Assembly (NCBI GenBank): GCA_964446585.1
Contig: CAYUPI010000010.1
Span: 1 to 64,000, forward strand
Reading direction: 5' to 3'
Source of the DNA: CAYUPI01 sp964446585
GTDB lineage: Bacteria; Verrucomicrobiota; Verrucomicrobiia; Limisphaerales; UBA8199
Length of the DNA: 64,000 bases
Translations under genes and position numbers: made by a program
Shown here: in pieces, positions 53,095-61,407 of the stretch
Layout of the letters: each line of letters begins with the position of its first letter
Position numbering within the stretch: the stretch's first letter is position 1
Notes under the pieces: model-generated
What the model was told of the DNA's origin: nothing
The model's input: only the letters and a program-made list of their open reading frames with translations
Database searches by the model: none

Positions 53095-53679
53095 CTAACT
53101 GTCAGCGCCCACACACAGGAAGCGCATGATGCTGTCGCCGTGCTTGAGGAGTTTTTTTTCGCGCCAGCTATCCGGCACGGAAAGCGTATCGCGTCTGGCG
53201 TGGCCCAGCACGAGCACGCCGTCAGCGGACAGCAACCCAGGCAAATGGCTGTCATCCAACAATTGCTGCGCCAGAGAAGTCGAGCGCCGCTCGAGATTCT
53301 TTTCTCCATAAGGCGGGTCGGCCAATATCAGCTCGAACTTTTGGGCCGCCGCGGCCAGTTGTGAGATGGCGACGAAGACGTCCTGCACCCGCGCTTGCAA
53401 CAATTCGGACGGAAAACCGGCGAGCTGAAAGTTCTGGCGAAGGAGTTCCGCGTGGCGTGTCGATTTCTCGACGCACACAACCAAGACGGCGCCACGGCTC
53501 AGGCATTCGAGACTAAGAGCGCCTGTGCCGGCAAAAAGTTCCAGGACCCGCGCGCCCGCGACGCGCGCCCCAAGGCTATTGAAGACCGCCTGCTTGACGA
53601 GGTCGGCCGTAGGCCGCACGCCCAGTCCCTTCGGCGCTTTCAAAATCCGCCGAGCTGCTGTTCCACCGGTGATGCGCAT
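53095..53679 (-). CDS. rsmD: 16S rRNA (guanine-966-N2)-methyltransferase RsmD
   Basis: 194 residues. It begins MRITGGTAARRILKAPKGLGVRPTADLVKQAVFNSLG. The SAM site is VLELFAGTGALSLECLSRG and the catalytic motif is LADPPYG. It modifies a guanine in 16S rRNA. It starts directly after the nucleotidyltransferase stop (TAG then ATG), so the two genes are coupled. Confidence 0.93.
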   Translation of the reverse strand: MRITGGTAARRILKAPKGLGVRPTADLVKQAVFNSLGARVAGARVLELFAGTGALSLECLSRGAVLVVCVEKSTRHAELLRQNFQLAGFPSELLQARVQDVFVAISQLAAAAQKFELILADPPYGEKNLERRSTSLAQQLLDDSHLPGLLSADGVLVLGHARRDTLSVPDSWREKKLLKHGDSIMRFLCVGADS

Positions 53680-54444
53680 CTAGACGGCTCCATTCCCCGC
53701 CCAATACTTGCGGGCCAGGTCGAAATCCTCCTGTGTATCCACTTCCATGTAATCGCCCGCAGTGTCCGCGTGGGCCATCCGGACGCCGGCCTCGATCATT
53801 TCCTGAAAAAGGAGGATCAGATAAGCCTTCTCGAGCGAGGGCGCTTCGCGGAATGGTTTGCCGGTATATTTTGTGCGGGCCTGCTGATAATGTTCGCGGA
53901 GCTGAGCCGAGCCGGCGGGACTGAATTTGCCAATGCCGGTGTATTCTCCGTGCGCCTTGTGGGGATGAATGCCGCGATGGATGCGCGTGACGTAGCCGTT
54001 CCCGGCTGTGACTTTCTCGGCGTCGTCGGGAGGATGCTGCGTGCGGTGCCGGTAACGCTCCAGCCAGGCTGTATCCACGCTCAGGACGATGTCGGCCGGA
54101 TGCACCAGCGTCCGGCGAATCACGTCGCTCGTGAACAGGATATCCGAATAACAGCAGATGAAACCCTCGCCCATCAAATCTTCCGCGTGCATCAGGGAGG
54201 CGAGGATGTTGTTCTGCTCCCAGCCGGCATTGTGGCGGAAGGTGAAGTCCGGATAGTCGCGCCGCACTTTCTCGATCTGGTAGCCGCCGATGAAGCAAAT
54301 GTCTTTGATGCCCGCCTCGGCGAAAGCGCCGACGCACCAATCAAGCAAGCGCCGGCCGCGCACCTCGGCGTAGCATTTCGGAGTATCGGCGGTCGTTGGC
54401 ATTAGCCGCCGCCCCCGCCCTGCGCCGATAATGATGGCTTTCAT
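53680..54444 (-). CDS. Sugar- or choline-phosphate nucleotidyltransferase
   Basis: 254 residues. The N-terminal nucleotide-binding motif MKAIIIGAGRGRRLMPTTADTPKCYAEVRGRRLLDWC is typical of NTP transferases. CYSDILFTSDVI supplies the metal Asp, and GDYMEVDTQEDFDLA the second. The closest match I can judge is the phosphocholine cytidylyltransferase-like group. It is co-transcribed with rsmD. Confidence 0.82.
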   Translation of the reverse strand: MKAIIIGAGRGRRLMPTTADTPKCYAEVRGRRLLDWCVGAFAEAGIKDICFIGGYQIEKVRRDYPDFTFRHNAGWEQNNILASLMHAEDLMGEGFICCYSDILFTSDVIRRTLVHPADIVLSVDTAWLERYRHRTQHPPDDAEKVTAGNGYVTRIHRGIHPHKAHGEYTGIGKFSPAGSAQLREHYQQARTKYTGKPFREAPSLEKAYLILLFQEMIEAGVRMAHADTAGDYMEVDTQEDFDLARKYWAGNGAV

Positions 54445-54952
54445 GTTCTGACCAAAGGATTACGCACTTTCAGTTTTCATATTCTCATACCTTGCCACCT
54501 ATAGCAGCAGGATTTTCTAGGTAATTGGTGGACATCATCTGGCCACGTGTCCCAGAGACCATGCATGATCTTGTAGGCCGGCAGCAGGAGACTCTTCTGG
54601 GTGCTGACAAAGACAAGGTTGTGGAAAGCGCCTTCTACCATCGACACCCCCCTTCGTCGGTTTCCTCTGGTCAATCAACTCTCCACCATCCAGATATCCA
54701 GTACGCCTAACTGCCGTGCCTTGACGCCTGCCCCTGGCGCCGTACCATCGCTCCTTGCAAGCGTGGCGGCTTGCACCATCAATCTTCGAAAATGGAGCAG
54801 TCGCCAAGATCGCTCGCACCGCCACTTTGCCTTCGCACCTCACCGAAAATGGGCACGCACAAAGATCGCGCCTGGGTCCGGATATCTGGGAGCTTGCGCC
54901 CACGCCATCTTGAAGTGCAAAATATCGCCGCGCAAAAATGTAACTAAAAAAT
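54445..54952. other. Gene-poor region containing the ubiD fragment
   Basis: 508 bases between the nucleotidyltransferase and GFA genes. Apart from the ubiD remnant at 54528-54641 I see only non-coding-looking sequence. A long minus-strand open frame at 54535-55065 has no family features and overlaps the GFA gene start. Confidence 0.45.
54528..54641 (-). pseudogene. Decayed ubiD fragment
   Basis: This stretch translates as EGAFHNLVFVSTQKSLLLPAYKIMHGLWDT (first 17 matching residues clear) and lines up with bases 55766-55880 of the intact ubiD gene about 1.2 kb away. Nucleotide similarity is high by eye over about 114 bases, then ends. It is a remnant of a duplicated or transferred ubiD copy. 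Confidence 0.75.
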
Positions 54953-54973
54953 ATGCAAAGGAGCTCTGGTCGG

Positions 54974-55450
54974 ATGAGAAAAAAACTTCGAGGTGGTTGT
55001 TCCTGCGGCAAGGTGAGATACGAACTATTGGCCGCGCCTATCCGCGTGCATTGCTGCCATTGCACGGATTGTCAAAGGCACACCGGCAGCGCATTTGTTC
55101 TCAATGCCCTCATCGAAACTTCGGCGATAAAGCTCTTGCGCGGGACCCCGGAAGCCGTCCCTGTTCCGCGTGACTATGCTCCACACGACATTTATCGCTG
55201 CCCCAAATGCAAGGTTGCGGTTTGGAGCAACTACGGGCGCCGCCCTCAGCTCAGATTCGTTCGCGTCGGAACGCTTGACGACCCGAGTGCCCTTCGACCC
55301 GATATCCACATCTATACTAGCACCAAGGTGCCGTGGCTCAGGCTCCCCAAAAGTACACCCGCCTTTAGGGACTATTATGACGCCAAAAAAGTCTGGCCGA
55401 AGAAAAGTCTGCAGCGATTAAGGACCGCCTTGGCCGCAAAAGCTCGCTAA
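54974..55450 (+). CDS. GFA-family zinc protein
   Basis: About 158 residues from the ATG at 54974 (an upstream ATG at 54953 is possible). Zinc-binding motifs of the glutathione-dependent formaldehyde-activating family are clear: GGCSCGKVRYEL, VHCCHCTDCQRHTGSAF and YRCPKCKVAVWSNYG. A formaldehyde role is known for only some members, so it is best called GFA-like. Confidence 0.88.
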   Translation: MRKKLRGGCSCGKVRYELLAAPIRVHCCHCTDCQRHTGSAFVLNALIETSAIKLLRGTPEAVPVPRDYAPHDIYRCPKCKVAVWSNYGRRPQLRFVRVGTLDDPSALRPDIHIYTSTKVPWLRLPKSTPAFRDYYDAKKVWPKKSLQRLRTALAAKAR

Positions 55451-55468
55451 CAATTTCCGTGGTGCCCA

Positions 55469-57016
55469 TCACAGCGACTGCTTCGGGTTGATTTTGAACA
55501 ACGCGTCGATTTTCTTGCGCGTGACTTCGTCCATTCTTATCAGCGGCGGCCAGCCGCGTTTGTGGCCTTCGCCAGGGAGTTTGTGCGTGGCATCGATTCC
55601 CATCTTGCTGCCCATGGCGAGGTCGGTGGTGGCGTGGTCAAGAACGTCAGCGGGGCCTTTCGTGAAGATGCTGTCGCGTTGTGGATCCGTGTTGGCGCAG
55701 AGTCGGAATAGGACTTCGCTGGTGTTGTGCACTTTCACGTCGTGGTCAACCACAACGATGTATTTGGTGAACATCATCTGGCCCATGCCCCAGAGGCCGT
55801 GCATGACTTTGTAAGCTTGCAGGGGATAACTTTTCTTGATGCTGACAAAGACGAGGTTGTGAAATACGCCCTCAGCCGGCAGCGCGAGGTCCACGATTTC
55901 CGGGAAGTTCATCTTGAAAATCGGCAGAAACAATTTCACCGAGGCGCTGCCGATATAGAAATCCTCCATTGGCGGGATGCCGACAATGGTGGCGGGATAG
56001 ACAGCATCGCGCCGATGCGTGATGGCGGTGATGTGGAAGACCGGATACGTCTCCGGCAGGCTGTAATAGCCCGTGTGATCGCCAAAGGGTCCCTCTTCGC
56101 GCAGCGGTTCGCGCGGGTCCACGTAGCCCTCGATGACGAAATCAGCATTGGCGGGCACTTCGAGGTCGTTGGTCTCGCACTTGACCAATTCGACGGACTT
56201 CTTCCGCAAATAACCTGCCAGCAAAAACTCGTCCAGGCCGTCGGGCAGCGGCGCGGTAGCGGCAAACGTGAACACGGGATCGCCCCCCAGAAACACGGCA
56301 ACGGGCATGCGCGTGCCCGATTCATAGTAGCGTCGTCCGTGCCGCGCACCCACTTTCTGAAGCTGCCAATGCATGCCGGTGGTACGGTCGTCGTAAATCT
56401 GGATCCGATACATGCCGACATTCCGTTCGCCGGTGTCGGGATCCTTCGTGACCACGCCGGGCAGCGTAATAAAACGGCCGCCGTCGAGCGGCCAGCATTG
56501 TTGAATGGGGAGGTTGAGCAGAGTTGGGAGTTGAACGTTCAGAGTTGAGGGATCCCGCCAATTGGGCGCCGCCGGCCAGGGCTCGACGTGGGTTGGTGAG
56601 GCGTCGAATTTGTGGATGACCTCTTTGCACGGGCCGCTCTGGACAGTTTTGGGTTTGGCGTGGCGCAAGTCCAGGGCGGTGCTCAACAGTTTAAGCGCTT
56701 CGGTCATCGAGGTAGGCGGTTTGGCTTTAACCAGCGAGGCCAAAGAGGAGGCGGCGGCTTCGACCGACTCGGCGCCCAGACTCATGGCCATGCGTTTCCA
56801 GGAGCCAAGCGTGTTGATTGCCAGAGGAAAGGGTGACGCGACGCCGTTTACCGTGGGCTTCTCAATCAAGAGCGCCTGTCCGCCCCCGGGCTTTTTCATC
56901 TCGCGATCGGCGAGTTCGGTAATGACCAATTCGGTCGCGAGAGGCGCTGAAAGACGCTTCAATTCCCCCGCCCGCTCAAGCTGGGTCAGGAACTCGTGAA
57001 AGGAATCGAACGCCAT
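55469..57016 (-). CDS. UbiD-family decarboxylase
   Basis: 515 residues. Prenylated-flavin decarboxylase of the UbiD family. Visible are SFHEFLTQLERAGELKRL at the start, GPCKEVIHKFDA, NVGMYRIQIYDDRTTGMHWQ and the active-site stretch ADFVIEGYVDPREPLREEGPFGDHTGYY. The 20 residues before PIQQCWPLDGG include DPSTLNVQLPTLLNL, translated from a short imperfect repeat at 56511-56550, so the gene carries a repeat-derived insert. The substrate could be a quinone precursor or another aromatic acid; no ubiX gene is adjacent. Confidence 0.9.
   Translation of the reverse strand: MAFDSFHEFLTQLERAGELKRLSAPLATELVITELADREMKKPGGGQALLIEKPTVNGVASPFPLAINTLGSWKRMAMSLGAESVEAAASSLASLVKAKPPTSMTEALKLLSTALDLRHAKPKTVQSGPCKEVIHKFDASPTHVEPWPAAPNWRDPSTLNVQLPTLLNLPIQQCWPLDGGRFITLPGVVTKDPDTGERNVGMYRIQIYDDRTTGMHWQLQKVGARHGRRYYESGTRMPVAVFLGGDPVFTFAATAPLPDGLDEFLLAGYLRKKSVELVKCETNDLEVPANADFVIEGYVDPREPLREEGPFGDHTGYYSLPETYPVFHITAITHRRDAVYPATIVGIPPMEDFYIGSASVKLFLPIFKMNFPEIVDLALPAEGVFHNLVFVSIKKSYPLQAYKVMHGLWGMGQMMFTKYIVVVDHDVKVHNTSEVLFRLCANTDPQRDSIFTKGPADVLDHATTDLAMGSKMGIDATHKLPGEGHKRGWPPLIRMDEVTRKKIDALFKINPKQSL
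56511..56550. repeat. Short GAGTTG-type repeat inside the UbiD gene
   Basis: Units of GAGTTG/GTTGAAC recur within 40 bases and translate in frame to the extra stretch STLNVQLPTLLNL. This composition is typical of dispersed repeats rather than of UbiD. Confidence 0.5.
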
Positions 57017-57092
57017 GGCCGCACACTAGCAGAACGCGCCTTGTCCGCAACGCCGGTGCCGACTCCAAAACCCTTGCCACAGACAGTCGCCG

Positions 57093-58205
57093 ATGAAACA
57101 TTTGCCCCGCCTTATGGGACATATCAAGTTGCACATTCCTGGACCGGTCGAAGTAAGCGAGAAAACGTTCCTCGCTTTCGGCACGCCGATGATTGGCCAT
57201 CGCGGGCAGGGGTTTAAGGATCTCTACGCGAAAATCCAGCCGCAGTTGCAGCGACTGCTTTCCACGCGCCAACTGGTCTATCTGAGCACCTCCTCCGCTT
57301 GGGGTGTCATGGAGGGCGCAATCCGCAATCTGGTGTGCAAGAAAGTGCTCAACTGCATGTGCGGCGCTTTTTCCGACAAATGGCTGGACGTGTCGCAACG
57401 CTGCGGCAAGCCGGCGGAGCCGTTGCAAGTGCCGTGGGGTTCGCCCATTCGGGCCAGCGACGTGGACAAAAAACTTGCCACTGGCCAGTTCGATTCCCTG
57501 ACCGTCATTCACAATGAGACCTCGACCGGCGTTATGAGTCCGCTGGTCGAAATCGCGGCGCTCAAAAAGAAATATCCCAACGTCATGTTTATCGCCGATT
57601 CGGTCAGCTCGATGAGCGCGGTGCCGCTCAACTTCGATGAACTGGGACTCGACGTCCTGTTGGCCGGCACACAGAAAGCATTCGCGCTGCCTCCCGGTAT
57701 GGCGGTCTTTGTTTGTTCGCCCGCAGCGCTGGCGAAAGCCGCCACCATGAAAGATCGGGGTTACTATTTCGATTTGGTCGAGTTCCAGAAAAATGCCGAG
57801 CAGAGCATGACGCCGAGCACGCCCACCATCGGGCACGTCTATGCCCTCAGTTCCAAGCTGGACGAGTTCTTCGCCGAGGGTCTGGAAGCGCGTTACGCGC
57901 GGCATCGGCGCACGAATCAGATGACGCGCGATTGGGCCGCCAGGCATGGTTTCACGCTCTTTCCCGAACAGGGTTTTGAATCCCTGACGCTCACGTGCAT
58001 CAATAACGGCGCCAAACCGGGCGGTAGGACCGTTGACGCACCGAAACTGCAGAAACTGGTGAAAGACCAGGGCTTCCTGATCGACGGCGGCTATGGCAAG
58101 ATCAAAGGAACCACGGTCCGCATCTCGAACATGGGGGACGAAACCGAGGCGACGATGAATCAGCTTTTTGCCGCGATGGACAACGCGATGAAGCAGTTGA
58201 GGTAG
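57093..58205 (+). CDS. Class V aminotransferase, serine/alanine-glyoxylate type
   Basis: 370 residues. PLP enzyme of the serine-pyruvate/alanine-glyoxylate group. IPGPVEVSEKTFLAFGTPMIGHRG opens the domain; STSSAWGVMEGAIRN, HNETSTGV and FIADSVSSMSAVPLNFDELGLDVLLAGTQKAF (PLP lysine K in TQKAF) follow. In this phylum it could serve serine synthesis or glyoxylate handling. It is divergent from ubiD across 76 bases, which hold both promoters. Confidence 0.9.
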   Translation: MKHLPRLMGHIKLHIPGPVEVSEKTFLAFGTPMIGHRGQGFKDLYAKIQPQLQRLLSTRQLVYLSTSSAWGVMEGAIRNLVCKKVLNCMCGAFSDKWLDVSQRCGKPAEPLQVPWGSPIRASDVDKKLATGQFDSLTVIHNETSTGVMSPLVEIAALKKKYPNVMFIADSVSSMSAVPLNFDELGLDVLLAGTQKAFALPPGMAVFVCSPAALAKAATMKDRGYYFDLVEFQKNAEQSMTPSTPTIGHVYALSSKLDEFFAEGLEARYARHRRTNQMTRDWAARHGFTLFPEQGFESLTLTCINNGAKPGGRTVDAPKLQKLVKDQGFLIDGGYGKIKGTTVRISNMGDETEATMNQLFAAMDNAMKQLR

Positions 58206-58234
58206 TTGAACACGTAATTAACAATGCCATCGTT

Positions 58235-58651
58235 TTGAACACGGCATCGCAAAATCTGGCTCATCACTTCGGGATCCTGCGCGAGAAGCTTCAACACGCG
58301 ACCGATTACGAGCAGGCGCTCTATTATTTCCTCGAGGAGTTCGCCGGGGATGAACCATTCATTCGCCAGTGTGAACCGGAAGAGGCGTTGAACCTGGTCG
58401 GCGTTCTGACGCATGTGGCCGGCCAGACACTCGGCAAACCTGCAGTGCTGGACAACCGGCGCATCCTCCGGCTAGCTCAATTCAAGTTCACGCACGGAAA
58501 TGCGGTCGTCGCCGGCCGCGTGCTGCTGTTCTTCTATTTTGAGAGCGAAGATACAGGCTTAATGGCGCTAATCCCCGGGGTGAGAGGCGGCACCGAGTTG
58601 GCGCGCTTCCGCCTCACGGGCGCCGTCGCAGGAAATCCGAAGCACAATTAA
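58235..58651 (+). CDS. Hypothetical protein after the aminotransferase
   Basis: 138 residues starting with a TTG codon at 58235, no good ribosome site. The reading frame is rich in hydrophobic and charged residues in a protein-like pattern (FGILREKLQHATDYEQALYYFLEEFAGDEPFIR; GRVLLFFYFESEDTGLMALI). No family recognised. Confidence 0.5.
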   Translation: MNTASQNLAHHFGILREKLQHATDYEQALYYFLEEFAGDEPFIRQCEPEEALNLVGVLTHVAGQTLGKPAVLDNRRILRLAQFKFTHGNAVVAGRVLLFFYFESEDTGLMALIPGVRGGTELARFRLTGAVAGNPKHN

Positions 58652-58723
58652 CTCTGGCAAATCGAGCTCCCAGGGCGCTCAAAGCCTCATGGCGCCAGGA
58701 TAAGCGCCCCGTGCTGGACTTGC

Positions 58724-59755
58724 CTATTTCGGATGCGTAACCTGTTCGTAATGCTTGCGGAGCAGGTTCTCGCCAAAATCGTTCTGCCGATCACGCCAGA
58801 CGGAGTGTATGTGGTTGGCGTTGTTCTGCGTGTTGTCGTACTCCATTAAGAAGGTGGGGCCTTGGATGCGGTAGTAATGGCCCTGACCAGGATCGAGTCC
58901 GCCCGCCCAGGCGAAATGGATCTTTTGTTCGCCCGCTTCTCGAATTGCTCTTAAGTCCGACTCGGCGATTTCTGCCCGGCAACGAAAGACGTACTCCCGG
59001 AACAGAGCGAAAAGCAGCTCCTGTTGCGTCGGTGTGAGGGCCGCGGCGGCAATCCCCAGCGGTTCCAAAAGCCGAGCTTTGCGGTCCGCGCCCGTAATGA
59101 TGTCGCGCGGAGCATCCGTCGAGATGATAGCCTGTTTACGCTGGTCGGAGCTGAGCGACTTCACCAACTGGCGGGCGAGATCCTCCTCCCCGCCCAGCAC
59201 GCGCAGCCCTTTGCGAGGGCCACTTTGGATCTCGGCGGGATTTGCCCCAAAAAAAGACGGCGTCACCGATAGAACCTGATCGCCGTCGAGAGAGAAATTC
59301 ACCGAAAGATGGTGTCCCTCGACCCGCCAACCCCAGGCGGCTTTGGCCGGCTGGCCGAAAACGGTGACGAAATAAAGCTCCGCATTCCGATGGGGAGCCT
59401 TGTCTTCAAGGTCGTAAAGGATTTGTTCGAGGCTCATAATCGTCGTGGCTTTCATGTAGCCGCGCTGGCTCAGGCCGGCGCTGAGCAGCGCGTGAGCCAG
59501 CAGACGTTGCGGAGAAGTCATCTCCTGGAACGAAAGCCCCTTGCGTGGCTTGGGAATGAAATGCCAGTCGAACCGCTGGTCGTCTTTGAATTCGAAAACC
59601 GCCCTGGCCCTTTGCTCAGGCGTCAGAGCTGCCAGGAAATTGTTCGCGGCCTCGGCCATCTCTCGCGCCGGCGAATCGGCAAACGCTGGAATGGCAAGGA
59701 ACTGAAGAGAGCACAGAAACCCAGCCGATAGCCGGAGTGCGTTTGAACGGCGCAT
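58724..59755 (-). CDS. Exported DUF3500 protein
   Basis: 343 residues with a signal peptide (SAGFLCSLQFLAIPAFA). Visible features of the DUF3500 family are AVFEFKDDQRFDWHFIPKPRKGL, GWRVEGHHLSVNFSLDG, and near the end PTFLMEYDNTQNNANHIHSVWRD. The role is unknown. It lies 44 bases after the CcoP-like gene in the same direction, so it may be read with the respiratory cluster. Confidence 0.85.
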   Translation of the reverse strand: MRRSNALRLSAGFLCSLQFLAIPAFADSPAREMAEAANNFLAALTPEQRARAVFEFKDDQRFDWHFIPKPRKGLSFQEMTSPQRLLAHALLSAGLSQRGYMKATTIMSLEQILYDLEDKAPHRNAELYFVTVFGQPAKAAWGWRVEGHHLSVNFSLDGDQVLSVTPSFFGANPAEIQSGPRKGLRVLGGEEDLARQLVKSLSSDQRKQAIISTDAPRDIITGADRKARLLEPLGIAAAALTPTQQELLFALFREYVFRCRAEIAESDLRAIREAGEQKIHFAWAGGLDPGQGHYYRIQGPTFLMEYDNTQNNANHIHSVWRDRQNDFGENLLRKHYEQVTHPK

Positions 59756-59799
59756 GGCGAAAGACAGACAGAATCATTGAGAAAGGCAATGGAATAATG

Positions 59800-60414
59800 C
59801 TACTTCTCAGGCGCCTGCATCACTTCTTCTGGCGTGAAGGGCGTGGAACGGTTGCCCACCTGAGTTTTTACTGCTTTGATCTGCTCAACCGTTATCGGAG
59901 ACGCTTTATCTCCCCAGACCTGCCGAACATAGGTCAACGCGGCGGCTAAAGCCTCTTCCGGCAACGCCTGTCCGATCGCAACCATCGGGATCGTAAACGT
60001 CATCTGCTGGCCCTTGACCGTTATGGGACCGTTAAGGCCATACAACGGGATGCGCAGCAGGCGGTTCGGAGCCAATTTCACCCACTCCGAGCCGTTCAAA
60101 GGCGGGGCCTGGGCGGGCTTGCCCATTCCATCGGTGTTGTGGCAGACGGCGCAATTATCATCGAAAACCTTTTTGCCGCGAACCAGATCGATCCCTCCTT
60201 TGGGAGGCTGATAGTCCAACACCTCGGCGAACGAATTGAACGGATAGTAAACTTCCTTGCTGAACCAGCCACCGTGCTCGTCGAAATACAACATCCCCCA
60301 ATAAATCAGCAGCAGCAGAAGCACCAGGAGCCAGACCGGGACCGTCCGCCGCGCCGCGCGGGGTTCTTCGGCCGCTGGCGTCGGGGGCTTCGGTTGGATG
60401 TCGAGTGAGTCCAT
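59800..60414 (-). CDS. CcoP-like membrane cytochrome c, one haem site
   Basis: 204 residues from the ATG at 60414 (MDSLDIQPKPP). One membrane helix (VPVWLLVLLLLLIYWGMLYF) is followed by a single haem c motif CAVCHNTDG at about residue 95. The probable Met ligand is in MTFTIPMVAIG and the cytochrome tail in LAAALTYVRQVWG. True CcoP has two haems, so this is a shorter relative. It is the last cytochrome gene of the cluster. Confidence 0.85.
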   Translation of the reverse strand: MDSLDIQPKPPTPAAEEPRAARRTVPVWLLVLLLLLIYWGMLYFDEHGGWFSKEVYYPFNSFAEVLDYQPPKGGIDLVRGKKVFDDNCAVCHNTDGMGKPAQAPPLNGSEWVKLAPNRLLRIPLYGLNGPITVKGQQMTFTIPMVAIGQALPEEALAAALTYVRQVWGDKASPITVEQIKAVKTQVGNRSTPFTPEEVMQAPEK

Positions 60415-60441
60415 GGTCTGATGCAATTATCGGACCGCGAC

Positions 60442-61407
60442 TTATTTGCGCTCTGGGATCGCGTTCAATTCCTCGGCGGTGAAAGGCGCTGCTCGAATGT
60501 TCGTCAGAGCCACATTCGTCGCGCCGCCACTCGCCGGCGGGGCATTTGTCGAGGCTGGAGGCGCAGCCGGAACGGTCAGCGGCGCGACGAAAAGGTCCGC
60601 GTTCGCTCGCAAGCTGGCCAGATAAGCCACGAGAGCTTTCGCTTCGGCTGTGGGCACAATTTCATATCCCGGGCGTGGCGCAAACCCGGCGGGAAGCGCC
60701 AGCGCATCCGGAGCTGGGGCCCGTTCGATTTTCCTCGTCTCGAACAAGTACCGATACGGCGGCATTGCCGAGCCCTTCACCTGCAATTGCGGTGCATAGA
60801 GATGGAGGAGATGCCAGTTCGGCTCCGGCAGCCGCAAACCGACATTGGAAAGATCCGGGCCGACGCGTTGTTCTCCCAGCATCACAGGATAATCATAAAG
60901 GAAATCCTCGGCGACCGAACGACGCTTGCCCCAATTGCGCGCGATGTCCGGACCTACCGGCACGATATGGAGCTCGGCTTTCGCGTCGCCGACCTTGAGC
61001 TCACTTACCGCCGCGTCGGCCTGAGCTCGCTTGACACCTTCCAAAACGGACTTTGGGAGCTTGGTAGTCCACTCGCCAGCCTCAGGCTCGGAGATTTCTG
61101 GGCGCACCTTCCGGAGGGCGGCGATGAGAGCAGCCTTGTTCGTTCCGGCTTCCGTCAGGACGACGTCGCAAACTGTCGCAGTCTGGCCTGCTTGCTGGCT
61201 ATGGCAGTATGCGCAGCCGTTCGCGCGATATACATCCAGGCCTTCGCGGGCAAATCCCGGCCTGGTAACCGGATAATTCATCTCGGCGGAGAGTGTATTG
61301 GTGGTTTGCAAACGGCCCACCTGTAACTGCGGGGCCAGCACCAACCCAAACCACGAGCTGGCCAGAGCCAGAAATGCCGAGAGAAAAATCAATGGACCGT
61401 AGTTCAT
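60442..61407 (-). CDS. CcoO-like membrane cytochrome c
   Basis: 321 residues with an N-terminal helix (LIFLSAFLALASSWFGLVLA). One haem c motif, CAYCHSQQ, is in the CcoO context GLDVYRANGCAYCHSQ. GPDLSNVGLRLPEPNWHLLHLYAPQ and the Met ligand in KGSAMPPYRYLFE match CcoO. An insert of about 75 residues after the haem motif (from ATVCDVVLTEAG to ELHIVPVG) is not in ordinary CcoO. It starts by an ATGA overlap with the subunit I gene. Confidence 0.87.
   Translation of the reverse strand: MNYGPLIFLSAFLALASSWFGLVLAPQLQVGRLQTTNTLSAEMNYPVTRPGFAREGLDVYRANGCAYCHSQQAGQTATVCDVVLTEAGTNKAALIAALRKVRPEISEPEAGEWTTKLPKSVLEGVKRAQADAAVSELKVGDAKAELHIVPVGPDIARNWGKRRSVAEDFLYDYPVMLGEQRVGPDLSNVGLRLPEPNWHLLHLYAPQLQVKGSAMPPYRYLFETRKIERAPAPDALALPAGFAPRPGYEIVPTAEAKALVAYLASLRANADLFVAPLTVPAAPPASTNAPPASGGATNVALTNIRAAPFTAEELNAIPERK

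Noticed and set aside
54535..55065. Minus-strand protein of 176 residues
   Set aside because: It spans the decayed ubiD patch in another frame and the GFA start; no domain was recognised.
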